Shown here: positions 36,976-38,055 of the stretch, one piece after another | Layout of the letters: each line of letters starts with the position of its first letter | Numbering within the stretch: position 1 is the first letter of the stretch | Assembly: GCA_011523005.1 (NCBI GenBank) | Contig: WTHU01000051.1 | Coordinates: 773 to 38,827 of the forward strand | Direction of reading: 5' to 3' | From: Acidimicrobiales bacterium | GTDB lineage: Bacteria > Actinomycetota > Acidimicrobiia > Acidimicrobiales > UBA8592 | DNA: 38,055 nt | Notes under the pieces: model-generated | Told to the model about the DNA's origin: nothing | What the model saw: the letters and a program-made list of their open reading frames with translations, nothing else | The model's database searches: none | Position numbers and translations under genes: made by a program

Positions 36976-37985
36976 AGTTAGGCGCTCAATACGGATACTG
37001 GACACGAGAGCCGAAACTGGACATCGTTTCAGTTGGGCTTGAAGCAGAGAATCTTGGATACGATTCGTTGTGGACAGGTGAAAGTTATAGTAGCGATGCT
37101 TTTACTCCCCTTTGCTGGGTAGGTGCGCACACAAGCAAAATCAAATTAGCAACGGGCATCGCACAATTAGGTGCCAGAACACCGGCGACGCTAGCCATGC
37201 AAGCTATGACACTAGACGCATTATCAGGAGGAAGGTTCTGCTTAGGAATAGGAGTGTCTGGCCCTCAAGTTATTGAGGGGTGGCACGGGCAGCCCTTTGG
37301 GAAACCGATAGCAAGAACAAAAGAAACGATTAATATCATTAGAAAAATTCTCCTCAGAGATGAACCTGTCACTGCTGATGGGCCAAATCTCCCTTTGCCA
37401 TATCCAAAGGATGCCCCGAACTCCTGGGGGTTAGGCAAGCCACTCAAACTCATAAATAAACCTTTACGACCTGATATTCCGATCTATCTTGGGGCAGAAG
37501 GCCCCAAAAATATTGCATTGGCTTTTGAAGAATGCGAAGGATGGCTGCCTCTGTATTATTCCCCTGGCAGGCCAGAGATATACCAATTACCTCATTCAAA
37601 ATTGAAGGAAGACTTTGAGATAGCTGTAAATGTCAATGTGAATATTTGCGACAATGTGAGTGAAGGTCTTTTTATGCAGAAGGCTATTCTGGCTTTCTAT
37701 ATAGGTGGAATGGGCGCTCAGAATCGCAATTTTCACACAGAACTGATGGCTCGCATGGGTTACGAATCTGAGGCTAGTAATATCCAGTCCCTTTTCCTGT
37801 CAGGGAAAAGAGACGAAGCAATACGCGCAGTTCCGGATGCATTTGCTGACGAAATTTCATTGGTAGGTCCTTTGGAAAGGATAAAAGAACGTTTGGAGCT
37901 ATGGGAAAAGTCTCCAGTAACAACTCTTATCATTGGAGCCAACGATTTAGAAACTATGCGTTTAATGGCAGAATTGGTTCTGTAG
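36972..37985 (+). CDS. LLM-class (probably F420-dependent) oxidoreductase, Rv3520c-like
   Basis: MKLGAQYGYWTREPKLDIVSVGLEAENLGYDSLWTGESYSSDAFTPLCWVGAHTSKIKLATGIAQLGARTPATLAMQAMTLDALSGGRFCLGIGVSGPQVIEGWHGQPFGKPIARTKE; IPIYLGAEGPKNIALA. Confidence 0.9.
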   Translation: MKLGAQYGYWTREPKLDIVSVGLEAENLGYDSLWTGESYSSDAFTPLCWVGAHTSKIKLATGIAQLGARTPATLAMQAMTLDALSGGRFCLGIGVSGPQVIEGWHGQPFGKPIARTKETINIIRKILLRDEPVTADGPNLPLPYPKDAPNSWGLGKPLKLINKPLRPDIPIYLGAEGPKNIALAFEECEGWLPLYYSPGRPEIYQLPHSKLKEDFEIAVNVNVNICDNVSEGLFMQKAILAFYIGGMGAQNRNFHTELMARMGYESEASNIQSLFLSGKRDEAIRAVPDAFADEISLVGPLERIKERLELWEKSPVTTLIIGANDLETMRLMAELVL

Positions 37986-38055
37986 AAAACAACACACTAA
38001 CTTACAATCCCCCTCGCAAAGTAGTCATTGATTTGATCCGTGCTTCGTCCTATGG

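Overview
The window is a compact, gene-dense bacterial chromosome segment with moderate to low GC. It is probably from a marine actinobacterial (Acidimicrobiia-like) or SAR202-like lineage, but taxonomy is inferred only from protein flavour. It encodes about 34 genes. (i) The left edge carries a minus-strand secreted giant-repeat protein with ~345-bp tandem repeats; it is absent from the ORF track because it runs off the edge. (ii) From ~2.7 to 11.6 kb there is an oxidation/deamination region: three luciferase-like monooxygenases (LLMs), two amidohydrolases, two flavodoxin-fold reductases, a TIGR03792-like small protein, and a NitT/TauT-type ABC ATPase and permease with no binding protein. (iii) UbiD/UbiX, another LLM and a phytoene-desaturase-like oxidase follow. 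(iv) Then come a VanX-like dipeptidase, a DUF3048-like lipoprotein and two overlapping fold-type-II PLP enzymes. (v) From ~21 to 38 kb there is a lipid/steroid-like catabolic region: CYP142-like P450, LLM, SDRs, acyl-CoA ligase, SnoaL-like protein, thioesterase, two acyl-CoA dehydrogenases, IpdC/IpdB/IpdA-like proteins, an SDR, an MBL-fold hydrolase and an Rv3520c-like F420/LLM enzyme. The main leads are the Rut-like LLM plus amidohydrolase couplings, the steroid C/D-ring-type locus in a compact genome, and a 24-bp perfect palindrome that encodes the identical C-terminus (VNQGLD-stop) of two convergent genes and also fits the published KstR2 operator pattern. No rRNA, tRNA, CRISPR or transposon was recognised.
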